23,347 nucleotides of DNA from Candidatus Peribacterales bacterium (GCA_021731345.1 JAKFXO010000027.1:1-23347), one strand, 5' to 3'. Counted from the stretch's first letter, positions 1-7,290 are shown. Notes: generated by a model not told the origin, from the letters alone. Translations and numbers: made by a program.

Positions 1-77
1 AATCCTCACAATATTGATATTTTTGAAATATTTAGGACACACAATATCAATTTTTAATTTTATCTTATTACAAAGGA
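1..77. other. A+T-rich 3' flank of tyrS with a small inverted repeat
   Basis: This very A+T-rich stretch lies downstream of tyrS on the minus strand. A 9-bp inverted repeat, ATTGATATT at 13-21 and AATATCAAT at 43-51, could form a hairpin in the tyrS 3' end. There is no G+C-rich stem followed by a T-run, so I do not call it an intrinsic terminator. No gene is visible here. Confidence 0.4.
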
Positions 78-1241
78 TTAGGTTAGTTTAACAAACTTCC
101 TCTTCCCTACCTTCACAATCCCCTCCTCTGCTTTGGCGTTCACGTCTGTCACCGCTTTCTCATTCACTTTGATGCCACCTTGCTCGATGAGCCTCCGTGC
201 TTCGGATTTGCTCGCGCAGGAGCCGGACGCAACGAGTGCATCGATGAGTGACTCGCCCTTCTTCGCTTTGTACTCCGGCATGTCCTCCGGAACGCCTTTG
301 TTCTTAAAGACATTCTCAAACGCTTCCTCGGCTGCTTTGGCGTCGGCTGCACTGTGATACATGGTCACGATCTCACGCGCTAAGTGCATCTTCAGGTTCT
401 TTGGGTTCTCTTTGCCGTCCTTGAGCGCTTTCTCAGCGGCTGCGACTTCCGTCATCGGCATATCCGTACAGCACTCCATGTAGAGCGTGATCAGGTTATC
501 CGGCATCGAGAGCAATTTGCCGTACATCTCCGCCGGTGCATCCGTGAGGTAGACACAGTTGTTGTAGGACTTACTCATCTTGCGGCCATCGGTTCCCTCA
601 ATGAGTTTGGTCGTGAGTACAAATTTATCTTTCTTCCCAAACGCAGTCTGCAGCGTGCGGCCTGCGAGCATATTGAAAAGCTGGTCGTTGCCGCCGAGCT
701 CGACGTCGACATCAAGCATCACAGAGTCGTAGCCCACCATGAGCGGGTACATGAACTCAGTCACAGAAATTGGCGCATCTTTCTTCATGCGCTCTGCAAA
801 CATGTCGCGGTGGAGCATCTGCTGCACCGTGAAGTTGCTTGTGAGACCCAAAATATCTTTGAACGACAGTTTCTCCAGCCACTCGTGGTTGTACCTGACT
901 TCGAGCTTTTTCATGTCCAAAATTTTCTTGGCTTGGTCGATGTACGTCTCAAAGTTTTTCTTCACATCCTCCGCGGTCAGTGCCTGACGCATCTCGTCGC
1001 GGCCGGACGGATCTCCAATCATTGCTGTAAAACTGCCGATGAGCAGGATGACGTGGTGACCAGCATCCTGAAATGCGCGCATCTTTCGTAGTGGCACCGA
1101 GTGACCCAAGTGAATCTGTGCGCCCGTTGGATCAATACCCCAATACAGCCGAAGTGGCTTACCTGCCTTTAGCTTGGCTTCCCCGAGCTTCCTCGGAACT
1201 ACGTCGCTAATTGCCCGTGTCAGCAGTTCTTCGTGTGTCAT
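78..1241 (-). CDS. tyrS: tyrosyl-tRNA synthetase
   Basis: Cytoplasmic class I aminoacyl-tRNA synthetase that charges tRNA-Tyr. From the chosen start the protein has 387 residues. The ATP-binding HIGH-type motif is HLGH at about residues 44-47, inside a GIDPTG context, and the KMSKS loop is at about 221-225. The Rossmann-fold body is followed by a C-terminal S4 RNA-binding domain (about 325-387), as in bacterial TyrRS of the HxGH subfamily. I chose the ATG at 1241 (MTHEELL). An upstream in-frame GTG at 1298 would add 19 residues lying inside the divergent rluA-family gene. The start is 29 nt from that gene's ATG. No Shine-Dalgarno sequence is visible. The family assignment is secure; the exact start is less so. 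Confidence 0.96.
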   Translation of the reverse strand: MTHEELLTRAISDVVPRKLGEAKLKAGKPLRLYWGIDPTGAQIHLGHSVPLRKMRAFQDAGHHVILLIGSFTAMIGDPSGRDEMRQALTAEDVKKNFETYIDQAKKILDMKKLEVRYNHEWLEKLSFKDILGLTSNFTVQQMLHRDMFAERMKKDAPISVTEFMYPLMVGYDSVMLDVDVELGGNDQLFNMLAGRTLQTAFGKKDKFVLTTKLIEGTDGRKMSKSYNNCVYLTDAPAEMYGKLLSMPDNLITLYMECCTDMPMTEVAAAEKALKDGKENPKNLKMHLAREIVTMYHSAADAKAAEEAFENVFKNKGVPEDMPEYKAKKGESLIDALVASGSCASKSEARRLIEQGGIKVNEKAVTDVNAKAEEGIVKVGKRKFVKLT

Positions 1242-1249
1242 CTTCTGCG

Positions 1250-1279
1250 AGTTTGCGGCATACTCTGGCCATGAGTCAA
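1250..1279 (-). promoter_or_regulatory. candidate tyrS promoter inside the rluA-family start
   Basis: On the minus strand, TTGACT (1279-1274, five of six matches to TTGACA) is followed by an 18-bp spacer and CAAACT (1255-1250), then 8 nt to the tyrS ATG. The -35 lies over codons 2-3 of the divergent gene. The -10 match is weak. Confidence 0.35.
1259..1264 (+). promoter_or_regulatory. candidate -10 box of the rluA-family gene
   Basis: CATACT (four of six matches to TATAAT) ends exactly 6 nt before the ATG at 1271, so transcription would begin at the start codon. No good -35 is seen; any would lie within tyrS. Confidence 0.35.
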
Positions 1280-2236
1280 ACCCCCAAGGCAGAGGCACTG
1301 AAGATCACAGTCACCGTTCCGGGTGGCGGACTTCGTATCGACCAGTTTCTTGCCATGCAGGAGGGCATCAAGAGCCGAAGTGCTGCGCAAAAGCTACTCG
1401 ACGCAGGACTGGTGTATTGCAAGGGAAAGCGCGTGAAGAAGTCTTCGTTCAAGGTGGAAGGCGGCGACATCGTGACGTATTCACTCCCAGCAGCCGCTCC
1501 GGTACCTGAAACCGCGACGTCATCCGTGAAGCTGCCCGTACTTTTTGAAGATGACTACTGCATGGTCATCGAAAAACCTGCAGGAGTTGCGGTACATGCA
1601 GGAAACGGCATCAAGAAAGATGAAGAGACTATTGTCTCGGCACTCCGACCTCTCTTTAAAAAGCGAAAGCTTTCTTTTTCGGAAGGAGAAGTTCTGGTGC
1701 ATCGTCTTGATCGTGAAACGACGGGATGTTTGCTCATCGCCAAGACTCCGGCCGCGCACATGAAGCTGCAGAAACAGTTTGCGGATCGTAGTGTCGAAAA
1801 AACGTACCTCACGATGGTTGCGGGTATCCCCTACCCTGCGTCTGCCATTATTGATGCGCCGATCGGCCGTCACAGTCAGGAACGTACGAAAATGTCCGTA
1901 TACCAAGCAACGGCTACCAGACACGCGAAAACGACGTACAGGACGCTCGGAAAGACTGAGGACGCCGCACTCCTCGCGTGTGACCTGCACACCGGCCGTA
2001 CGCATCAGATTCGCGTGCATCTTAAGAGTATCGGTCATCCGGTACTTGGTGACCCGAGTTACGGAAGCGGACAGTCTGAGGATATTGCACAGAAAAACGA
2101 TATCGACTTTTTGTGTCTTCATGCGTGGAAGCTATCGTTTATGTCGATGAGTAAGAAGAAGGTAGATGTTGTGTGTGAGTTGCCGAAAAATTTTACGGAG
2201 CTTTTGAAAAGGCTAGAAATTAAAATTCCACAGTAA
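1271..2236 (+). CDS. RluA-family pseudouridine synthase (RluC/RluD-like)
   Basis: Isomerises uridines to pseudouridine in rRNA. The 321-residue protein has an N-terminal S4-type RNA-binding segment (about 22-75, LRIDQFLA onward). The catalytic domain carries the RluA-family signature HRLDRETTG at about 144-152, with catalytic Asp at about 147. Further family blocks follow: DAPIGRH, a THQIRVHLKSIGHPVLGD stretch, and LCLHAW near the C-terminus. The S4 domain plus the signature resembles RluC or RluD (large-subunit rRNA) more than RluA, but which uridines are modified cannot be read from sequence. The ATG at 1271 (MSQTPKAEAL) is preferred because an earlier in-frame TTG at 1211 would lie inside tyrS. 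The gene is divergent from tyrS and ends in TAA. Confidence 0.92.
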   Translation: MSQTPKAEALKITVTVPGGGLRIDQFLAMQEGIKSRSAAQKLLDAGLVYCKGKRVKKSSFKVEGGDIVTYSLPAAAPVPETATSSVKLPVLFEDDYCMVIEKPAGVAVHAGNGIKKDEETIVSALRPLFKKRKLSFSEGEVLVHRLDRETTGCLLIAKTPAAHMKLQKQFADRSVEKTYLTMVAGIPYPASAIIDAPIGRHSQERTKMSVYQATATRHAKTTYRTLGKTEDAALLACDLHTGRTHQIRVHLKSIGHPVLGDPSYGSGQSEDIAQKNDIDFLCLHAWKLSFMSMSKKKVDVVCELPKNFTELLKRLEIKIPQ

Positions 2237-2243
2237 TACTTAT

Positions 2244-2378
2244 TGTCCTTTCTTTGTCCGAGCGACAAAGAAAGGACCAAAGAAAACGCGTGCGCGCAGA
2301 CACCCCGCCCGTTCGCTGAGGCGAACGAGGCTTACCCGCAGTCCCCCACTGCTGCGCGCGCCTGCCCTTTGGATGTGG
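2244..2378 (+). repeat. structured dispersed repeat, copy 1 (three hairpins)
   Basis: A 135-bp unit matches 20681-20815 in the same orientation with six substitutions (about 96% identity). Hairpin I has a perfect 14-bp stem (2245-2258 with 2264-2277, 5-nt loop). A second module is closed by 2290-2298 with 2353-2361 (nine pairs, one G-T). It contains hairpin II (CGTTCGC/GCGAACG, 2310-2316 with 2321-2327, loop TGAG) and hairpin III (GCAGT/ACTGC, 2338-2342 with 2348-2352). In copy 2 the loop-closing pair of hairpin II changes from C-G to T-A. This looks like a REP/MITE-like palindromic element; its family is unknown to me. Confidence 0.85.
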
Positions 2379-2580
2379 TTTCACATTTCCTTGCGAAAGA
2401 TTTGCGACGGAAATTTCCCAAGGCGACAGGACGCTGTTTTTCTAGAAATACGACTTGCACAATCCATGATCATTCAAAGACGTAGTCGAAGACTCTTTAG
2501 AACACGACGTCCAGAACCATATTGGACACCGAAAGGGTGTGGTCGACGTTTAGCAGGTTAAGACTGGAGGGTAATGGGGG

Positions 2581-2626
2581 TTTGGGGGATCTAGGGAACC
2601 TGGCAAGGTTCCCTAGATCCCCCAAA
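2581..2626. repeat. perfect 21-bp inverted repeat (long hairpin)
   Basis: Positions 2581-2601 are perfectly complementary to 2606-2626 around a 4-nt GGCA loop. The arm begins TTTGGGGGATC and ends GGGAACCT. Neither strand has a T-run after the stem, so it does not look like a standard intrinsic terminator. It sits in the convergent gap after the pseudouridine synthase and FecR-like genes and could still act as a bidirectional 3'-end structure, or be a palindromic repeat. Confidence 0.85.
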
Positions 2627-2741
2627 AGAAGAATCGGATAACAATAGCCGTGATCGTCTTTGGTTTTTTTGTGCGTCAAAAAAGTGGAAGAGAAAACGTC
2701 AAACTACAGAAAAAGAACGTCATCGTCTTTCCAGCTTTTAT

Positions 2742-4466
2742 TTAAGGATTAAAAGTGATTGTGTATTCGAGAACATCAAGAATCTCTCCGCTAGCGTTGC
2801 GAGCTACCACGCGATACACGTTCTTGCCACGCTTCATGGTCGTCAGTTCCGTGGACGCGATATAGTTCCACGTCGTCTTTCCAGAGATATACAGCGAGAG
2901 CGTGTAACCGTTAATCGAGATGCTTGCAGTATCTGCAGACGTACGACCTTCGATGACGATCTCTTTCTCGTTTGTCTCTGCAGACGTGCCGCTTGCCGGC
3001 TTATCCACTACCAGTACTCCCGGCGTGAGTGGCGGATTCTGTTTCAGTGCTGGCTGTGAGGATGACACGGCAGTTGTACCTGTGCCGGTTGGCGCTGCAC
3101 CTGGCGTGTAATCGATCGTGATGCTGCGGCTTGGGCTCTTGTTACCGTCTGCGTCCATGGCGTACACCGTGAAGACGTTGAGGCCTGGCTTCATGTTTCC
3201 AAGATTCGCGCTGCCTAGATAGCTCCACGTCCGGGCACCCGGCTTGAAGAGCTGGAGCTTGTAGTCATTCACCACAACGCTCGCGATACCGGCCGATACT
3301 TCTCCGGTGATCTCCACTTCGGCCTGAGAAGTCTTCAGCGTTTCACCAGAACCGACCGGAGACTTGAAGCGCGGAGGATCAATGATCACTTTGAAAACGT
3401 TATTGATCGTGCGCTCGATCTTCGCGACTGGTACGCCTTGTACGTCCTGCGCTTCCACTGTGATAGCGAATGTCGGCTCGTCTTTTGGCAGGCTTAGTTC
3501 TGCGCTGAACGTGAGGTTCTGCTTGATCGCTACACTCTGTCCGTTCACCACAATCTGTGCAATGCGTGAGCCGACTTTTCCTGCAACCGTGACAGTCTTC
3601 GCGTTGATCTGTGCGCGGTTCTCCGGAGACGTGAGCACAAGCGGTGCGTCATCCGTTGGCGTTGTCGTCGTGCCTACTGGAGCGGTAGAACCACTTCCTG
3701 CAGGCTTATTCATCTGTGCGTAACTGGAGATCAGGAAAGAATCTTTCAGGAGCTCAAGGGTTACAGGATCACGGAATTCGTATGGATCGGAACCATCTTC
3801 GATGAGACGCTTTGCCTGCTCGGAGAGCGAAAGATACTGTCCTTCTCCAATAAATAACGATGGCTTAGAGTCCGCAAACGTGAGTGTTACTTTGGCTCCC
3901 ACGCCTGCAGCGCGCATGACGTTGATCATGGTGGAACCGATGAGTGCATTCGTTGCAGCTGGAATCTCAGCGGAGAAATTTGAGGCTACGACAGTGCGAA
4001 CGATGGCACCGGAGAACGTCTTCATCTCAGGAGAGACGATCCAGATGCGACCGGAACGAACCTTCAGTGTGATTTCAGATGTCCCCTCAGTCTCGCTATC
4101 AGACGCTTCGACAAGAACATCCGTACCGACGTCGAGTCGGACTTTCGTTCCATCGAAAAATTTCAGTGTCGCATCACCAGAGCCACGAGTGGCAACGGCG
4201 TCACCAGCGTAGAGCTTGAGTCCGTTTTCACCGCGCTGCCAGTCTTGCTCTTGAAGAGCCACCTGCACGCTATCAGTCGTAGCAGTCTCTAGTACCGCTG
4301 CTGTCTTGCGACCGACAGACCTATCAAACAGGCTGATGGCTTTGGATGCAGCAAACCACACAGCAAAGAGGATGACGGCTCCTACAATCAGTCGTACGAG
4401 CAGTGCCGGCCTGCGAGGGTCGCTATTTCCAGCCAAGTACTGACGGCGGCGATGCCTCGGCAACAT
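2742..4466 (-). CDS. membrane-anchored FecR-domain protein with Ig-like repeats
   Basis: Probable cell-envelope protein of 574 residues. A short basic N-terminus (MLPRHRRRQYLAG) precedes one membrane segment at about residues 22-42 (LIVGAVILFAVWFAA). A FecR-like domain covers roughly 80-180, with pattern GDAVATRGSGDATLKFFDGT and a later VRSGRIWIVSP. After a Thr/Pro-rich linker come three repeated beta-sandwich units at about 275-365, 370-455 and 485-574. Each has an 'IxGxxSxxxASxxINGYxLxL' core, and the last two share 'TWxYIxSxxLxxMKxGxNVYxV', typical of Big/glucodextranase-like Ig folds. This suggests surface display or glycan interaction; no enzymatic site is seen. The gene follows the GspE-like ATPase after 48 nt. 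ATG 4466 is preferred to 4496 because a -10-like box lies between them. The specific role is unknown. Confidence 0.75.
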   Translation of the reverse strand: MLPRHRRRQYLAGNSDPRRPALLVRLIVGAVILFAVWFAASKAISLFDRSVGRKTAAVLETATTDSVQVALQEQDWQRGENGLKLYAGDAVATRGSGDATLKFFDGTKVRLDVGTDVLVEASDSETEGTSEITLKVRSGRIWIVSPEMKTFSGAIVRTVVASNFSAEIPAATNALIGSTMINVMRAAGVGAKVTLTFADSKPSLFIGEGQYLSLSEQAKRLIEDGSDPYEFRDPVTLELLKDSFLISSYAQMNKPAGSGSTAPVGTTTTPTDDAPLVLTSPENRAQINAKTVTVAGKVGSRIAQIVVNGQSVAIKQNLTFSAELSLPKDEPTFAITVEAQDVQGVPVAKIERTINNVFKVIIDPPRFKSPVGSGETLKTSQAEVEITGEVSAGIASVVVNDYKLQLFKPGARTWSYLGSANLGNMKPGLNVFTVYAMDADGNKSPSRSITIDYTPGAAPTGTGTTAVSSSQPALKQNPPLTPGVLVVDKPASGTSAETNEKEIVIEGRTSADTASISINGYTLSLYISGKTTWNYIASTELTTMKRGKNVYRVVARNASGEILDVLEYTITFNP

Positions 4467-4467
4467 G

Positions 4468-4486
4468 GTCACCAATGATAGGTGAC
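4468..4486 (-). promoter_or_regulatory. palindromic operator-like site over the fecR-like -10 box
   Basis: GTCACC (4468-4473) and GGTGAC (4481-4486) form a perfect 6-bp inverted repeat with a 7-nt centre. Read on the minus strand the centre is TATCATT, holding the -10-like TATCAT (4480-4475) that ends 8 nt before the ATG at 4466. The layout fits a repressor site on a promoter, but no -35 is clear and the ATPase gene lies just upstream. Confidence 0.4.
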
Positions 4487-4514
4487 AACTATCCAAACGC
4501 GCAACGCTTCTTTT

Positions 4515-5630
4515 TTACGCGGCGGTGACACGAGAGACTTCCACTCTCGTCGTCGTTTCATTTGCGATCATTTCTTCACCCCACTCTTTCATCGTTTTGT
4601 ATCCTTCTTTATGAGCGGTCTCCAAAATTTCGGATGCGGTGGCTTGGTTCAGGATCAGATTTTTGATCGGTTCGGTCGCAACCAGAAGTTCTGGGAGCGT
4701 GCACTGTCCGGTGTAGTAACCCTTCTCATCTTCTTTGTGTTCTGCGAGCTTTCCTTTGATCTCAGGATTGATTGTACGAACAAGGCGCTGTGCAAGAACG
4801 GCACGCAAAGCTGGTGCGAATGTGTAGGTACTGATGCCCATCGACAGAAGACGCGGAATCGCTTCGATAGCCGAGTTGGTGTGGAGGGTAGCGAGCACTA
4901 AGTGACCCGTGAGTGAGGCATCAATAGCTGTCTGAGCCGTTTCTTGGTCACGGATTTCTCCGACCAGGATGATGTCCGGGTCATGACGAAGAATGGCTCG
5001 CAGGCCTGAAGCGAACGTATAGCCATGTTCGGTATCCACCTGACTTTGGATGATGTCCTTGAGTTCGTACTCCACCGGATCCTCGAGCGTGATGATGTTT
5101 CGATCTTTTCCAGAGAGTGTCGACAGAAGCGCATAGAGCGTCGTCGTTTTTCCGGAGCCCGTAGGACCGGTGACGAGGATGAGTCCGTTTGGGAGGTCTG
5201 TCAGTTCCTGCAACTTCGTTTTGATTGCCTGAGGGAAGCCGAGTTTCTCAAGAGGCACGATACCGCGCTGAGGATCAAGAAGACGAAGTGTGTACGCTTC
5301 ACCGAAGCGCGATGGAAGGCTCGCAACACGCACGTTGACCATGCGTCCTGCAGTCGGGAATGTGTACTGTCCGTCCTGCGCAACGTTCTCCACGTTCATC
5401 TTCAGTTTGGACTTAAATTTGATGCGACGCTTCACCGTCTCAAAGTTCTCATGCGAAATATCGAGAAGTTTTCGAAGCACGCCAAGTTCACGCCACTCCA
5501 CTTTCACTGCCGACTTCTGCGGGTTGATATGAATATCCGAAATGCCGTTTCGCACAGCTTCCTGTTCCAGGGTCGAGAGAAGCTCTTCGCCCTGCAGAGT
5601 TGCTAGCTTTTTTGGGTCAATTGGAGTCAT
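4515..5630 (-). CDS. short GspE/PilB-type secretion/pilus assembly ATPase
   Basis: Hexameric AAA-like ATPase of the type II secretion/type IV pilus superfamily. The 371-residue protein contains the N2 domain (about 20-120, with SDIHINP and RVASLPSRFGEAYTLRLLD). The RecA-like domain has Walker A GPTGSGKTTT (about 155-164), an Asp box LEDPVEYEL (about 182-190), Walker B DPDIILVGEIRD (about 217-228) and a His box TGHLVLATLHTN (about 241-252). The IRDQETAQTAIDASLTGH pattern is GspE/PilB-like rather than PilT-like. The protein lacks the N-terminal MshEN/N1 domain, and the C-terminal half shows no four-cysteine zinc knuckle of full-length PilB/GspE, so it is shorter than usual. No pilin, platform protein or prepilin peptidase is nearby. 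It lies between nadK and the FecR-like gene. Confidence 0.9.
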   Translation of the reverse strand: MTPIDPKKLATLQGEELLSTLEQEAVRNGISDIHINPQKSAVKVEWRELGVLRKLLDISHENFETVKRRIKFKSKLKMNVENVAQDGQYTFPTAGRMVNVRVASLPSRFGEAYTLRLLDPQRGIVPLEKLGFPQAIKTKLQELTDLPNGLILVTGPTGSGKTTTLYALLSTLSGKDRNIITLEDPVEYELKDIIQSQVDTEHGYTFASGLRAILRHDPDIILVGEIRDQETAQTAIDASLTGHLVLATLHTNSAIEAIPRLLSMGISTYTFAPALRAVLAQRLVRTINPEIKGKLAEHKEDEKGYYTGQCTLPELLVATEPIKNLILNQATASEILETAHKEGYKTMKEWGEEMIANETTTRVEVSRVTAA

Positions 5631-5636
5631 CAGATC

Positions 5637-5665
5637 ATTATACCACAGTTTTAGCTTTATTTGAA
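5637..5665 (-). promoter_or_regulatory. strong extended -10 promoter, leaderless type (gspE-like gene)
   Basis: On the minus strand, TTCAAA (5665-5660) is followed by a 17-bp spacer ending in TGG and a perfect TATAAT (5642-5637). The hexamer is 6 nt from the ATG at 5630, so the predicted transcription start is the A of the start codon. Confidence 0.65.
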
Positions 5666-5702
5666 GCGGCTATCCCCTACTACGACACGACGAAGAGGGT
5701 AG

Positions 5703-5730
5703 CTGAAACTCAAGAATACGACAGTTTCAG
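5703..5730 (-). other. hairpin just after nadK
   Basis: CTGAAACT (5703-5710) and AGTTTCAG (5723-5730) form a perfect 8-bp stem with a 12-nt loop, beginning 3 nt after the nadK stop on the minus strand. No T-run follows, so it may be an mRNA 3' structure rather than a strong terminator. Confidence 0.45.
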
Positions 5731-5733
5731 GCG

Positions 5734-6621
5734 CTATTCTTCAAGTCGTTCGCCCCACTTCAGTTTGTTGCGGAGGGTCGAGAAGAAGCTTTCATCGTTG
5801 CGGCGCAGGAACTTTACCGTTTTCTCAGACACGATGGCGTGCACAGTGTCGTTTCTCTGGAGCGTCACGTAGGTCTGTCCGTCGAGCGTCAGGCTTACCT
5901 GCACGTCACCAAATTTGTTGGGCTTGGTGTAGATCGTCACTTCTACTTCGTCGGAACCCGGCAGTACGATCGGCTTTTGGCTGAAGCTATGCGGATTGAT
6001 GGGGGTCAGGATCGTCGCTTTTAGTTCCGGATGCACGATGGGTCCGCCGGCTGCGAGTGAGTAGGCCGTAGAACCAGTAGGAGTTGCGATGATGACGCCG
6101 TCGGCGTGGAATGTTGCGAGCGGATCTCCGTTCACGCAGGTCTTCAAGTCGATGAGTCGTGAAATGGCACCCTGCGAAATAACGGCTTCATTGAGCACTT
6201 TTCCACTCCATATCTTTTTTCGTCCGCGGGTTGCGGTGATCTCAAGAAGGCTTCGTTCCTCTACTTGTCCTTTGCCACGCAAAAATTGCGGCAGCATTTC
6301 CTGTGTCTCACCAAGGCTGAGCTCAGCTAAAAATCCGACCGTGCCTTTATTGATCGAGAGAATGGGAACCGAGTAATCCTGCAGCTCACGAACGGTGCGC
6401 AAAATAGTGCCGTCGCCACCAAGAACCACAAGCAGGTCTAACTCTGAATGATTTTTGTAGATTGGCAATTTTCCAGCATCAAGCCGTGCGCTTCTTTTAC
6501 CGTCGATTTTAATTTTCGCACCTGAGTCACGGATGATCTCGATGACGTGTTTCATCGTTCGTGCGAGATCGCCGATATCCGACCGGGCTGTAATGCCGAC
6601 AATGGGGTATTTGAGAGGCAT
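5734..6621 (-). CDS. nadK: NAD kinase
   Basis: Phosphorylates NAD to NADP in the cytoplasm. The 295-residue length is typical. The diagnostic GGDGT motif is at about residues 68-72 (VVLGGDGTILR). The substrate-binding NE is at about 144-145 (VLNEAVIS). The glycine-rich segment DGVIIATPTGSTAYSLAAGG lies at about 174-193, followed by PINPHSFSQKPIV. The gene ends in TAG. Its ATG at 6621 is 66 nt from the divergent membrane-protein gene and has no Shine-Dalgarno sequence; an extended -10 box ends 8 nt upstream. NADP made here would serve the neighbouring GapB-like dehydrogenase if that enzyme is NADP-dependent. Confidence 0.95.
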   Translation of the reverse strand: MPLKYPIVGITARSDIGDLARTMKHVIEIIRDSGAKIKIDGKRSARLDAGKLPIYKNHSELDLLVVLGGDGTILRTVRELQDYSVPILSINKGTVGFLAELSLGETQEMLPQFLRGKGQVEERSLLEITATRGRKKIWSGKVLNEAVISQGAISRLIDLKTCVNGDPLATFHADGVIIATPTGSTAYSLAAGGPIVHPELKATILTPINPHSFSQKPIVLPGSDEVEVTIYTKPNKFGDVQVSLTLDGQTYVTLQRNDTVHAIVSEKTVKFLRRNDESFFSTLRNKLKWGERLEE

Positions 6622-6629
6622 CGGAGCTC

Positions 6630-6658
6630 ATGATAGCACGACCGGTTTCATCTGACAT
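6630..6658 (-). promoter_or_regulatory. nadK promoter (extended -10)
   Basis: On the minus strand, ATGTCA (6658-6653, four of six) is followed by a 17-bp spacer and TGC-TATCAT (-10 at 6635-6630), 8 nt before the nadK ATG. The -35 overlaps the -35 of the divergent gene. Confidence 0.5.
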
Positions 6659-6680
6659 TTGGCCTTCTCTTTGCTATGAT
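6652..6680 (+). promoter_or_regulatory. promoter of the divergent membrane-protein gene, leaderless type
   Basis: CTGACA (6652-6657, five of six) is followed by a 17-bp spacer ending in TGC and TATGAT (6675-6680, five of six). The ATG at 6688 follows 7 nt later. This placement argues against the in-frame ATG at 6676, which overlaps the -10 box. Confidence 0.6.
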
Positions 6681-6687
6681 TCACCCG

Positions 6688-7290
6688 ATGTACGAGAAGC
6701 TCCTCCGCATGCTTCGAGCCATGGAGCTCGAAGAGAAGGTACTCCACTCCGGAGTACTGGTTTGTATCTTCGGACTCTTTGTTCCGTGGATCGGTGGCCA
6801 GTGGTCAGGAACCGTCCAGCAATGGAGCGGATTCGGCTTTTACACCGGCTACATCGGCCAGACAGTCTTATTCCTGCAGCTCTATATTTTTGCGATGACG
6901 ATCTCTCCCCTCCTCGGAGGCCCAACACTCGTCCGCAAAGGCATTCGTAATTTTGTCCGACTCATTCTGAGCTCTCTCAGCACCATTTTACTGATCATGG
7001 CCTTCACGGTGCTTCTTCGCCTCACAGGGCAGCTTTCGGGTGCTGAGATTCGGTTTGGTATTTACTTCGCCATCGTCGGTAGCGCTATTGCTACACTCTA
7101 CGCATTCCTGAAGTATCAGGATGAGCAGAGAGGCCTCAATCAGGCAGTGTTCCTGCATCCAGATGCGCAGACCACTCCAAAGCTCAAAGTTACCGCCGTA
7201 GCCGACTCTCTTCCGGAAGATCGTCCGCCTCCACCTCCACCACCGACTCCCCCACCCGCTGAAGATCATCATCTTTTCTCCAACCAATGA
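6688..7290 (+). CDS. four-helix membrane protein with poly-proline tail, function unknown
   Basis: I do not recognise this 200-residue protein. Four hydrophobic segments are visible: about 19-36 (SGVLVCIFGLFVPWIGG), 55-75 (YIGQTVLFLQLYIFAMTISP), 90-112 (LILSSLSTILLIMAFTVLL) and 121-140 (FGIYFAIVGSAIATLYAFL). A cytosolic-looking tail of about 55 residues contains PPPPPPPTPPP and ends DHHLFSNQ. The N-terminus (MYEKLLRMLRAMELEEK) is amphipathic and charged. It overlaps the next gene by 4 nt (ATGA), so the two products are probably made together. The start at 6688 was chosen from the promoter position. Poly-proline of this length normally needs EF-P for translation. Confidence 0.7.
   Translation: MYEKLLRMLRAMELEEKVLHSGVLVCIFGLFVPWIGGQWSGTVQQWSGFGFYTGYIGQTVLFLQLYIFAMTISPLLGGPTLVRKGIRNFVRLILSSLSTILLIMAFTVLLRLTGQLSGAEIRFGIYFAIVGSAIATLYAFLKYQDEQRGLNQAVFLHPDAQTTPKLKVTAVADSLPEDRPPPPPPPTPPPAEDHHLFSNQ

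Larger units (their letters stand above)
2237..2741. other. 505-bp gene-free interval with repeat copy 1 and a long hairpin
   Basis: This gap separates the convergent ends of the pseudouridine synthase and FecR-like genes. It contains repeat copy 1 (2244-2378) and a perfect hairpin (2581-2626). Between them, 2379-2580 shows no convincing gene, tRNA or promoter; the only short item seen is the 10-bp palindrome GGAAATTTCC. The tail 2627-2741 is A+T-rich with short A and T runs and no clear terminator. Confidence 0.7.

Noticed and set aside
384..1091. 235-codon plus-strand ORF opposite tyrS
   Set aside because: Exact antisense of a conserved gene; low-complexity His/Val/Arg-rich product with no motif. 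Shadow of codon bias.
2243..2485. 80-codon ORF over repeat copy 1 (and the matching 20680-20922 frame over copy 2)
   Set aside because: The two frames agree only within the 135-bp repeat, then diverge. Five of six repeat differences would change amino acids and the sequence is dominated by hairpins, so it is not a protein gene.
6676..6687. Upstream ATG for the membrane-protein gene
   Set aside because: This ATG lies within the TATGAT -10 box; the ATG at 6688 is 7 nt downstream of it and fits the spacing seen at other genes.
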